Origin: Streptosporangiales bacterium
GTDB lineage: Bacteria; Actinomycetota; Actinomycetes; Streptosporangiales; WHST01
Direction of reading: 5' to 3'
Length of the DNA: 50,355 nt
Assembly (NCBI GenBank): GCA_009379825.1
Contig: WHTA01000037.1
Coordinates: 1-50,355, forward strand
Below the pieces are notes generated by a model, which saw nothing but the letters and a program-made list of their open reading frames with translations, searched no databases and was not told where the DNA came from. Positions 26,575 through 34,755 of this stretch are shown one piece after another (position 1 is the first letter of the stretch; every line of letters begins with the position of its first letter). A program made the position numbers and the translations under genes.

Positions 26575-27399
26575 TCAGTAGCGGCCGAGGGTGCCGCGGT
26601 GTTTGGCGATTCGTTCGCCGAGGCCGAAGGCTGCGATCCCGGTGGCTAGGTAGGTCAGCGAGACGGTGAGGAGCCAGACGAGGCCGCCCTGGCCCCAGGG
26701 GTCGGTGACTGGCTGGTCGGTGAACAGGGTCCGGTAGAGGCTGCCGACCCCGTCGGTGAGTGGGAAGAAGTGGCCGATCGTCGCCCACCAGTTCGGCACC
26801 GTGATCAGCGGGATGGCGCTGGCGCTGAAGAGCATCACCATCGTCAGTACGAAGTCGTTGGCGAGCTGGATCCGTTTCCAGACCAGGGTCGCTCCGGCGA
26901 TGATCAGCGATACCCCGATGGCGGCCAGCGTGATCAGGAATGCCGGGATCAGGGCGGCGGCGTTCCAGTCGATCCGGATGTCGGTGAACGGGGCCACGAT
27001 GGCGAACGTGCCTGCGGCGACGAAGAGCGTCTCGATCAAGGCGGCCACCACTCGCCCGGCGGCTGCTACCAGCCAGGACGGGAGTGGTGAGAGGTAGACC
27101 TGCTCGATGGTGCCGGTCTGGATCTCGGCGAGGAGCCGCCAGAACATCTTGACGACTTGCATGTAGAAGAAGGTGAACGGCAGGAACCAGACGAGCATGA
27201 TGGACACGGTCTCGCTGTCGAGGGTCCATTCGACCTGTCCGCGGACGATGTTCTCGCCCGCGCCGAGCAGCGGCCCGAGCAGCAGGATGAACACGCCGAA
27301 CATCGGTAGTTCGATGAGGATCTGCAGCCGTTCCGACCAGGCGAATCGCAGTCCCTTGCGGACCTCGTTTCCTACGGCGACGAGGAATCTCGGCGTCAT
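26575..27399 (-). CDS. ABC-2 type exporter permease (second permease)
   Basis: The 274-residue membrane protein has six predicted spans, e.g. QILIELPMFGVFILLLG and LVWFLPFTFFYMQVVKMFWR. The ABC-2 signature region AEIQTGTIEQVYLSPLP precedes the third span. It pairs with the permease encoded just upstream, which overlaps it by 4 nt. Together with the ATPase they form a heterodimeric drug or lipid exporter. The substrate is unknown. Confidence 0.88.
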   Translation of the reverse strand: MTPRFLVAVGNEVRKGLRFAWSERLQILIELPMFGVFILLLGPLLGAGENIVRGQVEWTLDSETVSIMLVWFLPFTFFYMQVVKMFWRLLAEIQTGTIEQVYLSPLPSWLVAAAGRVVAALIETLFVAAGTFAIVAPFTDIRIDWNAAALIPAFLITLAAIGVSLIIAGATLVWKRIQLANDFVLTMVMLFSASAIPLITVPNWWATIGHFFPLTDGVGSLYRTLFTDQPVTDPWGQGGLVWLLTVSLTYLATGIAAFGLGERIAKHRGTLGRY

Positions 27400-28217
27400 C
27401 GGGGACTCACTCCTCCCTCGCTCTTGGCCTTGCGGATGTTGCGTGCATAGACGGTGAGGCCAATTGCGACGAACACCGTTGTGTGGACCAGCAGGAGCGG
27501 CAGCGTTCCGTCTGCCCAGGCGGCCGACAGCGGCTCGCCGGCGAGCGTGGTGTTAAGCGCCTGGACTCCCACGGCGGTCGGGATGAGCCGGGCGGCGGCT
27601 TCCAGGGCGTCAGGGAAGACGGAGATCGGTACGATCATGCCGCCGAAGAACATGATCACCATGTTGAACACATGGGTGATGGCGCCGATGCTCGCGACCC
27701 GCACCGTCATCGCGACGATCAGCAGGCCGTAGCCCATGGCGTCGAGGAGGGTGAGCAGCGCCGGGACGATCGCGGACGGGTGCGGCGCGTACTGCAGGCC
27801 GAAGGCCGCGACGAAGCCGATCCAGAGGACGGCTGCGGCGGCCATGCCCTGCAAGGCCAGTGCGGTGACTCTGCCGAGGACGCTCGTGATCGCTGTGATC
27901 GGGCTCAGCTGCGTCTGTTCGAGCGTGCCGCCGTTGATCTCTTCGGCGATGCCGCCCGCGCCTTCGACCGCCAGGGCTGCGGCGATCACCACCGCCATCA
28001 GCGCCGGCAAGGTGCGGATCATGAGGTCTTCGACGACGTGCCCGCCACCGATGAAGAAGTTGACGCCCAGGTAGACGGCGGCGTTCATGAGCATGCCGAC
28101 GACCGCCATAGCCCAGCGTCGCTTGGCCAGGCGCAGTCCCTTCCCGACCTCGTTGGCCCACAGGCGGATCTGCGGGGCCGTGCTGGTGGCGTGGGCCGGG
28201 ATCACCGCGGTGCTCAT
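27396..28217 (-). CDS. ABC-2 type exporter permease (first permease)
   Basis: The 273-residue membrane protein begins with a cytoplasmic N-terminus (RLWANEVGKGLRLAKRRW), then about six spans. IAEEINGGTLEQTQLSP marks the ABC-2 coupling-helix region, and FGGMIVPISVFP lies in the fifth segment. It resembles the downstream permease only in layout, as expected for a heterodimer. Four-base ATGA overlaps at both ends link it to ATPase and second permease, so all three are translated together. Confidence 0.88.
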   Translation of the reverse strand: MSTAVIPAHATSTAPQIRLWANEVGKGLRLAKRRWAMAVVGMLMNAAVYLGVNFFIGGGHVVEDLMIRTLPALMAVVIAAALAVEGAGGIAEEINGGTLEQTQLSPITAITSVLGRVTALALQGMAAAAVLWIGFVAAFGLQYAPHPSAIVPALLTLLDAMGYGLLIVAMTVRVASIGAITHVFNMVIMFFGGMIVPISVFPDALEAAARLIPTAVGVQALNTTLAGEPLSAAWADGTLPLLLVHTTVFVAIGLTVYARNIRKAKSEGGVSPR

Positions 28218-29176
28218 ACGGCGCGCTCCTCCGCTGCGGGCTCGTCGTGGACGAGCCGGATGAAGACCTCTTCGAGGCTGGGCTGCGCCTTGGTCACCGC
28301 CGACAGTGGAGCGCCGGTCTCCCTGAGCTTGTCGAGGAAGTCGTACAGCGCCCCGGTGTCGGCGTCGGGCAGGACGACCTGGGTCGCGGCGCCGTCCTGG
28401 CTGACCCTCGCGCCCTCAGGAAGCGAGGCGCGCAGGCCGTCGAGCGGGGCGTCGAGGCGTACCTCGAAGCGGTTCTCCGCGTGGCGGGCCAGGAGTTCGG
28501 CCGTGGGCAGGTCGGCGATGATCTCGCCCTGCCTGATCACGGCGATCCGGTCGGAAAGTTCCTGGGCAGCCTGCAGCTGGTGCGTGGTGAGCACGATGGT
28601 CTTGGCCTCGTCGCGGGCGAGGCGACTGATCCAGTCCTTGAAGGTCCGGGCTGCCTCCACGTCGAGGCCGAGGGTCGGCTCGTCGAGCAGGAGGATCTGC
28701 GGGTCGCTGATGAGCGCGGCCGCCACGGCCACCTTCTGCTGCATACCGCGGGAGAACCCGCCGACGACCTGGTGGCGCCGGTCCCACAGGCCCAGCTCGG
28801 TCAGCAGGCGTCTCGCCCGCGGTTTGATCTCGGCGCCGCGCAGGCCCTTGAGGCGGCCGAAGTACATCAGGTTCTCCCAGGCCGACATCGGCCAGTAGAC
28901 GTTGCGCGACCCCTCCAGCACCGCGCCGACGAGGCGGACGGCCGCGGCGCGTTCGCGGCGGATGTCGTGACCGCCGATACGGACAGTGCCCGCGGTGGGC
29001 GTGATCAGTCCTGCGGTCATCTTGATGATCGTGGTCTTGCCCGCGCCGTTGGGGCCGAGCAGGCCGATGACCTGGCCCCACGGCACGGACAGGGTGGTCG
29101 GCTGGACGGCCGTGAGCGCCTTGTCACCACGCCCGTAGGTCTTCGCAAGCCCCAGGAGTTCGATCGCGTCGGTCAT
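28214..29176 (-). CDS. ABC exporter ATP-binding protein
   Basis: The 320-residue ATPase has the Walker A loop GLLGPNGAGKTT, the Q-loop, the signature block FSRGMQQKVAVAAALI, Walker B ILLLDEPTLGLD and the switch His in LTTHQ. A C-terminal extension of about 90 residues is typical of drug-exporter ATPases of the DrrA/CcmA type. ATG 29176 is chosen because GGAGG lies 5 nt upstream. The first operator of the divergent TetR gene lies just behind this ribosome site. Confidence 0.92.
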   Translation of the reverse strand: MTDAIELLGLAKTYGRGDKALTAVQPTTLSVPWGQVIGLLGPNGAGKTTIIKMTAGLITPTAGTVRIGGHDIRRERAAAVRLVGAVLEGSRNVYWPMSAWENLMYFGRLKGLRGAEIKPRARRLLTELGLWDRRHQVVGGFSRGMQQKVAVAAALISDPQILLLDEPTLGLDVEAARTFKDWISRLARDEAKTIVLTTHQLQAAQELSDRIAVIRQGEIIADLPTAELLARHAENRFEVRLDAPLDGLRASLPEGARVSQDGAATQVVLPDADTGALYDFLDKLRETGAPLSAVTKAQPSLEEVFIRLVHDEPAAEERAV

Positions 29177-29187
29177 GACGCCTCCAG

Positions 29188-29234
29188 ACTTATGCCATAA
29201 GTTCATAGCCGAAGCTATGACTTATGGTGTAAGT
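29188..29234. promoter_or_regulatory. two tandem TetR operators between ABC operon and regulator gene
   Basis: ACTTATG-C-CATAAGT (29188-29202) is a perfect 7-1-7 palindrome. A second copy, ACTTATG-G-TGTAAGT (29220-29234), has two changes in its right arm. The copies start 32 bp apart, about three helical turns, so two dimers would bind the same face of the DNA. Between them lies a further CATAGC/GCTATG dyad. One site abuts the ABC ribosome site, the other abuts the TetR start, so both genes should be controlled. Confidence 0.82.
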
Positions 29235-29242
29235 TGTCAAGG

Positions 29243-29881
29243 GTGGCGACGAAGATCTCCGAGGCGGAGGCCAAACGCGAGCCGCTGAGCAGGGATCGCA
29301 TTCTGCGCGCGGCCCTGCGCTATATCGACGAGCACGGACTGGAGCAACTGAGCATGCACAAGCTCGGTACCGTCCTCGGCGTCGAGGCCATGTCGTTGTA
29401 CAACCACGTCGCGAACAAGGGCGACGTGCTCGACGGTGTCGTCGGTGTCCTTTGGGAGGAGGTCGAGACGGCCGCCGACCCGGGCGGGGACTGGCGGGAG
29501 AACTATCAGCGCTTCGCCCGCGCGATCCGCGACGTGCTTGGCCAGCACCCCAGGGCCGTGCCGCTTGTGCCGTTCCGGCCGGTCATGACCAACGCCTCGC
29601 TACGGGCCGTCCAGACCCAGGTCGCGGTCGCCGTGGAGTCCGGGGTGGACACCCCCGAGGCGTATGCGCTGCTGCGCACCGTCACCTCCTACGCGCTCGG
29701 CCATGCGGCGATCTACACGAACTGGGAACTGGCGTGCGCCTCCTGCGCCCCCGCGGTCACCGACCTGTTGCGCGCGGACACCCCCGACGAGCTCGCCGCG
29801 GTCGCCGAAGTCTTCTGCGGCCAGTCCGACCCTGAGGCCCAGTTCGAGCTCGGCCTCGACCGCATGCTCCGCGACCGCTGA
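29243..29881 (+). CDS. TetR-family regulator with TetR_C_1 ligand domain
   Basis: The 212-residue protein has an N-terminal HTH (REPLSRDRILRAALRYIDEHG, then HKLGTVLGVEAMSLYNHV, the recognition region of the TetR(A) group). The C-terminal domain is of the TetR_C_1 type, with AYALLRTVTSYALGHA. This subgroup commonly controls drug exporters. GTG 29243 is preferred; a TTG at 29234 would lie inside the operator. It should repress the divergent ABC exporter and itself until the exported drug binds. Confidence 0.9.
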   Translation: MATKISEAEAKREPLSRDRILRAALRYIDEHGLEQLSMHKLGTVLGVEAMSLYNHVANKGDVLDGVVGVLWEEVETAADPGGDWRENYQRFARAIRDVLGQHPRAVPLVPFRPVMTNASLRAVQTQVAVAVESGVDTPEAYALLRTVTSYALGHAAIYTNWELACASCAPAVTDLLRADTPDELAAVAEVFCGQSDPEAQFELGLDRMLRDR

Positions 29882-29906
29882 CGACAGCGACCGCAGGTAG
29901 CCGTCC

Positions 29907-30539
29907 TCACCGGCCGGTATCCAGGTAGCCGGCGTCGGTCGCGGCGACGACCGCGGCGGTACGGTCGTCCACGCCGAGCTTGGCGAACACATGCAACAGG
30001 TGCGTCTTGATCGTGGACAGGCTCAGGTGCATCGTGCCGGCGATCTCCTTGTTCGTGCATCCCGCGGCGACGAGCCGAAGGATCTCCGTCTCCCGACGGC
30101 TCAGCCCCTGCGACGCCGGCGCCCGCACCTGGTTCATCAACCGGGTGGCCACCCGTGGGGACACCGCCGACTCACCTCGGGCCGCCGCCCGAACGGCGGC
30201 GAGCAGGTCGTCATGGCTCGCGTCCTTCAGCAGGTAGCCGGTCGCACCCGCGCCCACCGCCTTGGCGATGTCGGCGTCGCTGTCGTATGTGGTGAGCACG
30301 AGCACGCGGACGTCGGGTAGCCGCCGGCACAGGCTCGCGGTGGCGGTCGCCCCGTCGACCTCGGGCATCCGCAGGTCCATCAGCACGACATCGGGGCGCA
30401 GGGCGTTCGCCAGCGCGAGCGCCTCCGCACCGTCGCACGCCTCACCCACCAGGTCGACGCCGTCGGCCTGCTCGAGCACCGTACGCAGACCCAGCCGCAC
30501 CAACGGATGGTCGTCGGCGACCAGCACCCGGACCGTCAT
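29907..30539 (-). CDS. NarL/LuxR-type response regulator
   Basis: The 210-residue protein has a receiver domain with VADDHPLVRLG, phosphoacceptor Asp in VVLMDLRMPEVDG, the Thr in LTTYDSD and the Lys in LLKDAS. The C-terminal LuxR HTH reads LSRRETEILRLVAAG and TNKEIAGTMHLSLSTIKTHL. Its start overlaps the kinase stop by 4 nt, so the two form a co-translated two-component system. Targets are not evident; the adjacent exporter or DUF1707 genes are candidates. Confidence 0.93.
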   Translation of the reverse strand: MTVRVLVADDHPLVRLGLRTVLEQADGVDLVGEACDGAEALALANALRPDVVLMDLRMPEVDGATATASLCRRLPDVRVLVLTTYDSDADIAKAVGAGATGYLLKDASHDDLLAAVRAAARGESAVSPRVATRLMNQVRAPASQGLSRRETEILRLVAAGCTNKEIAGTMHLSLSTIKTHLLHVFAKLGVDDRTAAVVAATDAGYLDTGR

Positions 30540-31753
30540 GCGACCGGCACCTGTGCCGCCACCGACGTGCCCGCACCCGGCGCACTTTCCACGGTCAGCG
30601 AGCCACCTACCGCGGCGACGCGCTCGTGCATGGTCGCGAGCCCGAGTCCGCCGTCGCGGCCGGCCACCGCGGACACGGTTGGGTCGAAGCCGGCACCGTC
30701 ATCGGTGACGTCGAGGGCCACCACGTCACCGATGTACGACAGTGTCACCGTCGCCTCCCGGGCCCGGGAGTGCCGGCGGACGTTCGCCAGGGCCTCCTCC
30801 GCCATGCGCAATAGCGCGGTCTCCGTCCCCGCCGGTAGCCGCCGCGGGTCCCCGGTGACCTCGGTCCGCACCGCGATGCCGGCCTGCCCGGCGAGACGGT
30901 CGGCCACCGTGGCGACCGCTTGGTGCAGTGTCTGCTGCTCCAGCGCCTCCGGGCGCAGGTCCCACACCAGGCCGCGGACGTCGTGCAACCCGCTGCGCGC
31001 GGTCGTCAGTGCCCGGTCCAACGTCACAGCCGTCTCCGGTGCACCGTCCCGGTACGAGGTCCGCGCGGCCTCAAGCAGCAGCACGATGCTGGCCAGGTTC
31101 TGGGTGAGCGTGTCGTGCAGGTCCGCGGCGAGCCGGCCGCGTTCGGCGAGCACACCGGCGCGGCGCTGCTCGGTGGCAAGCTCCGCGCGCGCCGCCGCCA
31201 CCTGCCTGTCCAGGTATACGCACAACGCGACCAGGCCGAACACGGCGGCAGTCCCGGTGACAGCACCGAGGCTCATACCCTGCCAGTTCAGCGGGCCACC
31301 GAGTGAACCCTGCACACCGGACGCGAGCACGGTCACCGTGACTACCGCCGTGACGACTCCCAGGGCAACGCGCCAGTCGAGGTACCCGAACAGCTGGGCG
31401 ACCATGACCACGCCGACGACGCCGTAGCCGCGGTCCACGGCCAGCAGCCCGATCCACAGCACCGTGCCGACCAGGAGATAGGCCAGCAACGCGGCACCGG
31501 AACGCTCCAGCCGCTGGAACGCCCGCAGGTTCCAGTAGCCGTACCACCCGCCGAACGCGGCGGCGAGCAGAACGGTGACTGGCCACAGTCTGGTCGCCGA
31601 GAGCAGCGCACCGACGCTGGCCGCTGCCAGGGCGAGGTAGAGCACACCGTGGCACGACCACGCCACCAGCTGGCGCCGCCAGGCACGACGAACTGGCCCA
31701 CCGGTACCCACACGCGCTTCGGCAGGAGCAGATGGTGCCTGTTCAGCACTCAC
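30536..31753 (-). CDS. NarL-type sensor histidine kinase
   Basis: The 405-residue protein has about 5-6 membrane spans with almost no outside loop. A HisKA_3 region follows with RLAADLHDTLTQNLASIVLLLEAA (His in LHDTLTQ), and an ATPase domain with ALANVRRHS, VTDDGAGFD and GGLGLATMHERV. A membrane-embedded sensor suggests detection of membrane stress or a lipophilic compound. GTG 31753 follows GGAG and is chosen; a further 69 codons of open frame upstream look non-coding. Confidence 0.9.
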   Translation of the reverse strand: MSAEQAPSAPAEARVGTGGPVRRAWRRQLVAWSCHGVLYLALAAASVGALLSATRLWPVTVLLAAAFGGWYGYWNLRAFQRLERSGAALLAYLLVGTVLWIGLLAVDRGYGVVGVVMVAQLFGYLDWRVALGVVTAVVTVTVLASGVQGSLGGPLNWQGMSLGAVTGTAAVFGLVALCVYLDRQVAAARAELATEQRRAGVLAERGRLAADLHDTLTQNLASIVLLLEAARTSYRDGAPETAVTLDRALTTARSGLHDVRGLVWDLRPEALEQQTLHQAVATVADRLAGQAGIAVRTEVTGDPRRLPAGTETALLRMAEEALANVRRHSRAREATVTLSYIGDVVALDVTDDGAGFDPTVSAVAGRDGGLGLATMHERVAAVGGSLTVESAPGAGTSVAAQVPVA

Positions 31754-31913
31754 GACGCTCCATTGCACCACGGTTTCGCCGTCTCCGGTATCGACCAGAC
31801 GACCGATGCCTTGGGTCGACCGAACGGCCGCACCGAACCGGCGGCACGACCGATGGGCACAGCGTCGAGCCGGCTGGAGGCTGACGGATAGACCCGGATA
31901 TGCGAGGTGACCT

Positions 31914-32303
31914 ATGGCCATGGACCCGTCGACACGAGTGTCCGACCGGGATCGCGACACCGTGCTTCGGCTACTCGGCGAGCAGGCTGCCCTGGGCAGG
32001 CTGACCTACGCCGAGCTCGACGAACGCACCGACGCCGCACTGACCGCCCGCACCTGGGGTGACCTGCACGCGCTCACCGCCGATCTCCCGGTCGATGCCG
32101 TGCTGCGCGGCGAACCGACCGAACCCCCGCCCCAGCGCCGTCGCAGGTCTCGGCTGTGCCTGCTCTGCCTGGTGCCGTTCGTGCTCGCCGGGCTGGCCGC
32201 CAGCCTCGGCACGGTCGGACCGGTGGGGCTGCTGGTGGCGGTCCCGCTGTGCATCGTGATCGCTGCGAAGGCGGGCGGGAGCCCGAGGTCGTGGTGCCGA
32301 TGA
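31914..32303 (+). CDS. DUF1707 (SHOCT-like) domain membrane protein
   Basis: Residues 8-60 match the DUF1707 pattern: RVSDRDRDTVLRLLGEQAALGRLTYAELDERTDAALTAR in outline, then DLHALTADLP. After a proline/arginine linker, two short spans follow (about 82-118). The function of DUF1707 is not known. Many are found next to two-component systems or small membrane proteins. It is divergent from the kinase gene, and its stop overlaps the start of the next gene by 4 nt (ATGA). Confidence 0.82.
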   Translation: MAMDPSTRVSDRDRDTVLRLLGEQAALGRLTYAELDERTDAALTARTWGDLHALTADLPVDAVLRGEPTEPPPQRRRRSRLCLLCLVPFVLAGLAASLGTVGPVGLLVAVPLCIVIAAKAGGSPRSWCR

Positions 32304-33199
32304 GGACCGCGGCGATCACCGGCGAGCGTATCGTGCTTGGCAGGGACGCCGGTGTCTACGGGCGCATCGCGCGGGTGCTGGTCGGCGCGTGGCTGCTGCT
32401 CGCCGGCGTGGACCAGGTGACCGGGCCGGGCCGCGGCGTCGGCGACGTGGCCCTGGCGATCGGCGTCCTGGCCGTTGGTGCGCTCTTCTACACCGCCGTG
32501 ATGTACGTGCTCGGCGACCGAGTGTTCGCGCGGCTGAACCCGTGGACCAGCACGGCGTTGCTCCTTGCCCCGATCGTCACGGTGGCCGTGCTCGACGAGG
32601 TCACTGCACTGCCGGCGCCCATGCCCGCCGCGGTCTACGGCTATGCCGGGTTGTCGAGCGTGTTGATCGGCATCGCCGGCTACGGCGGATGCGAGGTCGT
32701 CGGGCTCCCCGTCGTCGTGCTGCGGCGCAGGTACACCGTCTACTGCGCGATGAACGCCCTCGACGCCGCCGAACGGCCGCTGACCCGGGCGTCGTCGACG
32801 ACCACGCGCGCTGTGACCGGCGTACCGGCATTGCTCGGCGGACTCCACTACCTCCTGCTGCAGCCCCTGCTGCATCTGGCCGGCGTCCAGGTGCCGTTCG
32901 ACCCGCGCTGGCCGGTGCTGCTGTTCCTGCCCGCGATCGTGCTGCTGGCGCGAGCCGGCTGGTCAGGCGTCCGCCGCACGGGCTGGTCCACCGCAAGCAC
33001 CGCCACCCGCAGCTCCGCTGCAGGTGCCCTGGGCCTCGCCGTCACCGCCCTCGGCATCCTCGCCTTCGGCAGCCTCCTGTTCGCCTACGTCACGCTCACC
33101 GCGGTCATCTTCCTCACCGGGATCGCCGCCGCCGCCCGTCAAGCTCTGGACACCCGCCATCGGCGCCCCGGTCGATCCGGCGCACGTGACTTGGCCTGA
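32300..33199 (+). CDS. polytopic membrane protein of unknown function
   Basis: The 299-residue protein has roughly seven hydrophobic segments, including ARVLVGAWLLLAGVDQVTG, LAIGVLAVGALFYTAVMYVLG and a last one near VTLTAVIFLTGIAAA. A loop with GYGGCEVVGLPVVVLRRRYTVYCAMNALDAAER contains two cysteines at about 132 and 149 that might bind a metal or form a disulfide. I do not recognise a named family. ATG 32300 lies in an ATGA overlap with the DUF1707 gene, so the two act together. The 230 bp after its stop hold no gene I can support. Confidence 0.7.
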   Translation: MRTAAITGERIVLGRDAGVYGRIARVLVGAWLLLAGVDQVTGPGRGVGDVALAIGVLAVGALFYTAVMYVLGDRVFARLNPWTSTALLLAPIVTVAVLDEVTALPAPMPAAVYGYAGLSSVLIGIAGYGGCEVVGLPVVVLRRRYTVYCAMNALDAAERPLTRASSTTTRAVTGVPALLGGLHYLLLQPLLHLAGVQVPFDPRWPVLLFLPAIVLLARAGWSGVRRTGWSTASTATRSSAAGALGLAVTALGILAFGSLLFAYVTLTAVIFLTGIAAAARQALDTRHRRPGRSGARDLA

Positions 33200-33431
33200 C
33201 ACTGCCGCGCAGGCGAGGAGTCGCGGCGGGTGGTGGCGCCGGCATGGCCGCCGGGAACTCGACCAGGTCGGTGTGGAGCTGCTGTGCGAAGGCGGCTCGC
33301 CCAAGGTCCGGTGCCCCCGGGATAACGTCCACGTTGGTGGTGATACCGGGGACGCCGTACGGCGGCTGCGCCACTTGCCAGGCGACGCGCACTCACTGTG
33401 TAACAGGGATAGCGATCGCCGCACGGCGTGC

Positions 33432-34401
33432 CTACGTGACGGTGTCGGCGGCGCAGCGGAAGCCGGGGTTGCCGGTGGAGCTGTCGGGGGTGTTGTGGGT
33501 GCGAGCGGCGACGCGGTAGCGGTTGCAGTGGGAGTGGTGGCACAGGTAGCTGCCGCCGCGGATCACCCGGGAGTCGCCAGTGTCCGGGCCCGTCGGGTTC
33601 TTCCTGGTCTCGGGGCGGTCGTCGGCGTGCCAGGTGGTGTTCCAGTAGTCGGCGCACCACTCCCAGACGTTGCCGGCGACCTCGTAGAGCCCGTACCCGT
33701 TGGGGGCGAACGATTTCACTGGTGCGGTGCCGAGATGGCCGTCGTCGGCGGTGTTGTGGGTGGGGGACCGGCCCTGCCAGATGTTGCACCGCCAGCGTCC
33801 CCGTGGGGTGAGCTCGTCGCCCCACGCGTAGCGGGCGCGTTCGAGGCCGCCGCGCGCGGCGCGTGCCCATTCCGTTTCGGTGGGGAGTCGCTTGCCGGCC
33901 CAGGCGGCGTAGGCGTACGCGTCGCGCCAGGAGACGTGCATCACGGGGTGCTGCGGCCGGTTGGTGATCGAAGAGTCGGGGCCTTCCGGGGTGCGTCAGG
34001 TGGCGCCTTCGACGGCGAGCCACCATGGCGCGTCGGGAATGGTCGCGTCCAGGACGTCGTGCCTGTGGTCCGGGTCGACGAACGCCCCGAACACGAACGA
34101 CCAGCGGAACTGTTCGGCGTCGGTGACGTAGCCGGTCGCCTTCACGAACGCGGCGAACTGTCGGGTTGGCCACCGTGGTCGGGTCGATGTGGAACGGCGC
34201 CAGCTCGAGGGTACGCACCGGCCCCTCGCCGTCGTCGGGGAAGGCGTCGGCATCGTCGCCACCCATCTGGAACTGCCCGCCGGGGATTCGCACCATCTTC
34301 CTGGTGACCGCACGCGGGTCACGTTCGGGCGGAGTGAGCCCGAGCTCGACCTCGGCGACGTCGAGGTCCCGTCCTGAGGACGGGCCGCAGCATGCCGACA
34401 T
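33432..34401 (-). pseudogene. formylglycine-generating enzyme (SUMF1/FGE family), broken
   Basis: ATG 34401 gives MSACCGPSSG, then MVRIPGGQFQMGGDDADAF and the typical FGE start. The frame is lost near 34165, resumes as RQFAAFVKATGYVTDAEQF and FRWSFVFG, then meets TGA at 33996-33998 where FGE proteins have Trp (GATWRTPEGP). It continues as [28 protein letters not shown] and [19 protein letters not shown] with both active-site cysteines. FGE is a copper enzyme that converts a sulfatase Cys to formylglycine. No sulfatase is visible nearby. The start overlaps the csoR stop. Confidence 0.88.
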
Positions 34402-34712
34402 CACTCATCTCCGTCCGCGGCGTCGTCGGTTGTCGGCGGCGGCCGGAAGACGACCTTGTCGTACTTCAGTGTCTCCATCAGCTCGTCCACGATCTCCTCG
34501 GTGCGACCCTCGCGCATCGCCTTGGCCACGCAGGTCTCCAGGTGGTGGCGCAGGACCTCGCGGCTGGTGCGTTCGAGCGTGCCCTGCACCGCGGAGAGCT
34601 GTTTCATCACGTCGGGGCAGTATGCCTCGCGTTCGACCATGCGGATGATGCCGTCGAGGTGTCCGCGGGCGGTCTTGAGCCGGTTCGCCACTCGCCGATG
34701 GTGCTCTGCCAT
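34401..34712 (-). CDS. csoR: CsoR-type metal-sensing repressor
   Basis: The 103-residue all-helical protein matches CsoR: HRRVANRLKTARGHLDGIIRMVE, then Cys in YCPDVMKQLSAVQG, and His-Cys in LRHHLETCVAKAM. This gives the Cys-His-Cys Cu(I) ligand set of copper-sensing CsoR. Apo-CsoR should bind the 29-bp palindrome just upstream and release it on metal binding. The stop overlaps the FGE start, so sensor and FGE were made together. Confidence 0.9.
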   Translation of the reverse strand: MAEHHRRVANRLKTARGHLDGIIRMVEREAYCPDVMKQLSAVQGTLERTSREVLRHHLETCVAKAMREGRTEEIVDELMETLKYDKVVFRPPPTTDDAADGDE

Positions 34713-34719
34713 GACCTCA

Positions 34720-34748
34720 CCCTAACCCCACCGGGGGTGGGGTTAGGG
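34720..34748. promoter_or_regulatory. 29-bp perfect palindrome, probable CsoR operator
   Basis: CCCTAACCCCACC (34720-34732) is repeated exactly in reverse (34736-34748) around ggg. CsoR operators are GC-tract dyads of this kind. It lies 7 bp before the csoR start and 7 bp before the divergent methyltransferase start at 34756, so one site could control both. Confidence 0.8.
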
Positions 34749-34755
34749 CGAGCGG

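Noticed and set aside
33114-33392. Minus-strand 92-codon ORF between the membrane protein and FGE
   Set aside because: Its first part (GVPGITTNVDVIPGAPDLG) looks somewhat protein-like, but it overlaps the membrane protein gene and matches nothing I recognise.
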